Shown here: in pieces, positions 62,563-64,000 of the stretch
How positions within the stretch are numbered: the first letter of the stretch is position 1
Layout of the letters: every line of letters starts with the position of its first letter
From: JAIOSM01 sp023143455
GTDB lineage: Bacteria; Desulfobacterota; Desulfobacteria; Desulfobacterales; Desulfobacteraceae
Assembly (NCBI GenBank): GCA_030632885.1
Contig: DAOVTW010000011.1
Coordinates: forward strand, 1-64,000
Length of the DNA: 64,000 nucleotides
Direction of reading: 5' to 3'
Position numbers and translations under genes: made by a program
Notes under the pieces: model-generated
What the model was told of the DNA's origin: nothing
Database searches by the model: none
What the model saw: the letters and a program-made list of their open reading frames with translations, nothing else

Positions 62563-63390
62563 TTACTGCTCCGCTATTAAAAATACTGTTTTCCGTCCAT
62601 CGGCATTTAGTTTTTTCTCCAACATTAAAGCTTTTTTTAATGTTGAATATTTTCCCACTCGGACACGATAAAAAGTTCCGCGATGATCTTTGTGGGTAAC
62701 GATATGAACATCTTTGTAAACTTTAGAAAGCTCATCTTTTAATTTATTTGCATTGCTCTTTACCTGAAAAGCACCTACCTGAATTGCAAAAATACCAGTA
62801 TATAAATCAACAGGAATATATTCTTTTTTTTTTGATTTTGGATTCTTTAACCTTCCAAGTACAACAACTTTAACAGGGGCTGTACCTTGATCTGCCATCC
62901 CAAGTTTTTTTGCACCTGTAAACGAAAGATCAATTATTCTACCCTTTACAAAAGGTCCTCTATCATTAATTCTTACAACAATTTCTTTATTATTTTTTAA
63001 ATTATGAACTTTGACCCAGGTTTGAAGAGGAAGAGTTTTATGTGCTGCTGTCATTGCATGCATATTATAAATTTCACCACTTGCTGTTTTTCTTCCATGA
63101 AACTTTTCCCCATACCATGAAGCAATACCTTTTTGGGTATAGTTTTGTGGTTGGTTTTCAGGAACATATTGTATCCCGTCAATAGAATAAGGTTTTCCTA
63201 CTCCGGTAGTGGAGGCTGTGGGAGAATAAGCAGTGTCTGGGTCAGAATCAGTTTTATGAACAATGGCTGAATCACCCGGTTTTACGACTTCAACTGCTAT
63301 TACTTTCTTTGAACAACCTGTAACAAAAATTAGTAAAACTAATAAAACAATAAAGCTAAAAAATTTAGCTTTTAAAAATCTGATATACAT
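62563..63390 (-). CDS. rlpA: RlpA-family septal ring lipoprotein
   Basis: A 275-residue protein. The signal ends in the lipobox FVTGCSKK (Cys26). A double-psi beta-barrel domain follows: KGIASWYGEKFHGRKTASGE, then VHNLKNNKEIVVRINDRGPF, with the catalytic Asp in the latter. The C-terminus is a SPOR domain (FAIQVGAFQVKSNANKL, then RVRVGKYSTLKKAL) that binds naked glycan at the division septum. RlpA cleaves or binds denuded peptidoglycan. It starts 11 bp after lon. Confidence 0.92.
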   Translation of the reverse strand: MYIRFLKAKFFSFIVLLVLLIFVTGCSKKVIAVEVVKPGDSAIVHKTDSDPDTAYSPTASTTGVGKPYSIDGIQYVPENQPQNYTQKGIASWYGEKFHGRKTASGEIYNMHAMTAAHKTLPLQTWVKVHNLKNNKEIVVRINDRGPFVKGRIIDLSFTGAKKLGMADQGTAPVKVVVLGRLKNPKSKKKEYIPVDLYTGIFAIQVGAFQVKSNANKLKDELSKVYKDVHIVTHKDHRGTFYRVRVGKYSTLKKALMLEKKLNADGRKTVFLIAEQ

Positions 63391-63401
63391 AATGTGTTTT
63401 C

Positions 63402-64000
63402 CTAAATATCCAGAGCTATTTTTAATACCTCTTCCATAGTATCAGTGAAATAGAATTTTATTTTCTTTTTTACCTTTTCCGGAACATCTTCAATATCCTT
63501 TTCATTCCATCTGGGCAGAATTATACTCCTTATACCACTTCTTTCGGCAGCAATAACTTTATCTTTTATTCCTCCCACTGGAAGCACATCACCTCTTAAC
63601 GTAATTTCACCTGTCATTGCAAGTCTTTTTTCTACAGGCTTTCCTGTTATAAGAGACATAAGTGCTGTCAGCATTGCAACTCCTGCTGATGGACCATCTT
63701 TAGGTATTGCTCCTTCAGGAACATGGATATGAATATCATGTTCTTCAAAAAAAATTTCATCTATATTAAATTTTGATGTTTTAGATCTTATATAACTCAG
63801 AGCTGTATTTGCAGATTCCTTCATTACCTCTCCAAGGTGACCTGTTAAAGTAAGTAAGCTTGCCCCTTTCATGGAAGCAGCTTCAATATATAAAATTTCT
63901 CCTCCAAAAGGAGTCCAGGCAAGTCCTAACACAACTCCAGGACATGCCTTTTTTATATTATAATCCGGCATATTGCGCTCAACACCTAAATATTTTGGAA
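63402..64000 (-). CDS. lon: ATP-dependent protease Lon, C-terminal part
   Basis: Partial: the frame runs off the right edge (reading KYLGVERN before MPDYN at the edge), so the ATPase and N-terminal domains are outside the window. Visible is the proteolytic domain: GLAWTPFGGE, then PKDGPSAGVAMLTAL with the catalytic Ser, and LPVGGIKDKVIAAERSG with the catalytic Lys. It degrades misfolded and short-lived regulatory proteins. Confidence 0.95.
   Translation of the reverse strand, partial: PKYLGVERNMPDYNIKKACPGVVLGLAWTPFGGEILYIEAASMKGASLLTLTGHLGEVMKESANTALSYIRSKTSKFNIDEIFFEEHDIHIHVPEGAIPKDGPSAGVAMLTALMSLITGKPVEKRLAMTGEITLRGDVLPVGGIKDKVIAAERSGIRSIILPRWNEKDIEDVPEKVKKKIKFYFTDTMEEVLKIALDI

Noticed and set aside
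1..64000. tRNA, rRNA or CRISPR features
   Set aside because: No cloverleaf-like sequence with a TTCGAAT-type arm, no rRNA blocks, and no regularly spaced repeats were seen by eye.

Overview
This is an AT-rich bacterial window, dense with genes on both strands and without rRNA, tRNA or CRISPR that I can see. The content fits an anaerobic, sulfate-reducer-like member of the Desulfobacterota (Desulfobacteraceae/Desulfobacula type). It has an oxygen-independent cobalamin pathway with an exported CbiK, a fused HisHF, and DUF134/DUF5320, DUF1638, DUF4242 and DUF2914 proteins. It also has sigma-54 and PAS signalling and a long-form urocanase. The taxonomic call is inference, not a database match.

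Layout. 1-5.1 kb is an accessory edge: an N6-adenine DNA methylase with a small, possibly truncated PD-(D/E)XK-like partner, a lone S24-type repressor, and an AT-rich spacer with a palindrome. 5.1-9.3 kb holds recN (interrupted by an in-frame TAG), a Gate-domain membrane protein, a small protein and a TraB-family protein. 9.6-12.8 kb holds a small basic protein, a C39-like cysteine peptidase with a small partner gene, and a PEBP-like lipoprotein. polA follows, then an intact IS200/IS605-type tnpA element. 16.3-17.4 kb is a DUF134 / Gly-rich / DUF5320 operon behind a promoter framed by an inverted repeat.

17.4-22.1 kb mixes functional genes (CoA-disulfide-reductase-like flavoprotein, DUF1638, DUF4242, a sigma-54 regulator with a Cys-rich PAS region) with gene scraps: a receiver-domain C-terminus and a MetF/MetV-like C-terminal tail. 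It looks like the eroded rest of a corrinoid/C1-transfer locus. 22.3-32.8 kb holds a BamE-like/SHOCT exported protein, hisD, a PAS sensor kinase, a ParB-Lrp fusion, a phosphoesterase, a thioesterase, hisHF, a MaoC protein and a DMT transporter. A deleted IS1634-type transposase remnant follows.

33.2-49.9 kb is the main system: a cobalamin riboswitch with an intrinsic terminator, then exported cbiK, a BtuCDF-type ABC transporter, cbiL, a Gate-domain membrane protein, cbiET, cbiF, cbiG, cbiH, cobO and cbiP, mostly with overlapping starts and stops. The facing strand carries cbiC-cbiA-cbiD; cbiA apparently starts with AUU. gltA and an FmdB-type zinc ribbon lie between the two blocks. No cbiJ, cbiB or lower-ligand assembly genes are visible here.

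50-64 kb holds glnE, a hut operon (hutU-hutI-PilZ) whose promoter is overlaid by a GntR/HutC-like palindrome, an Hpt + receiver pair followed by a kinase scrap, small proteins (zinc ribbon, MoaD-like, DUF2914), recD2, gmhB, rlpA and the 3' part of lon, which runs off the window.
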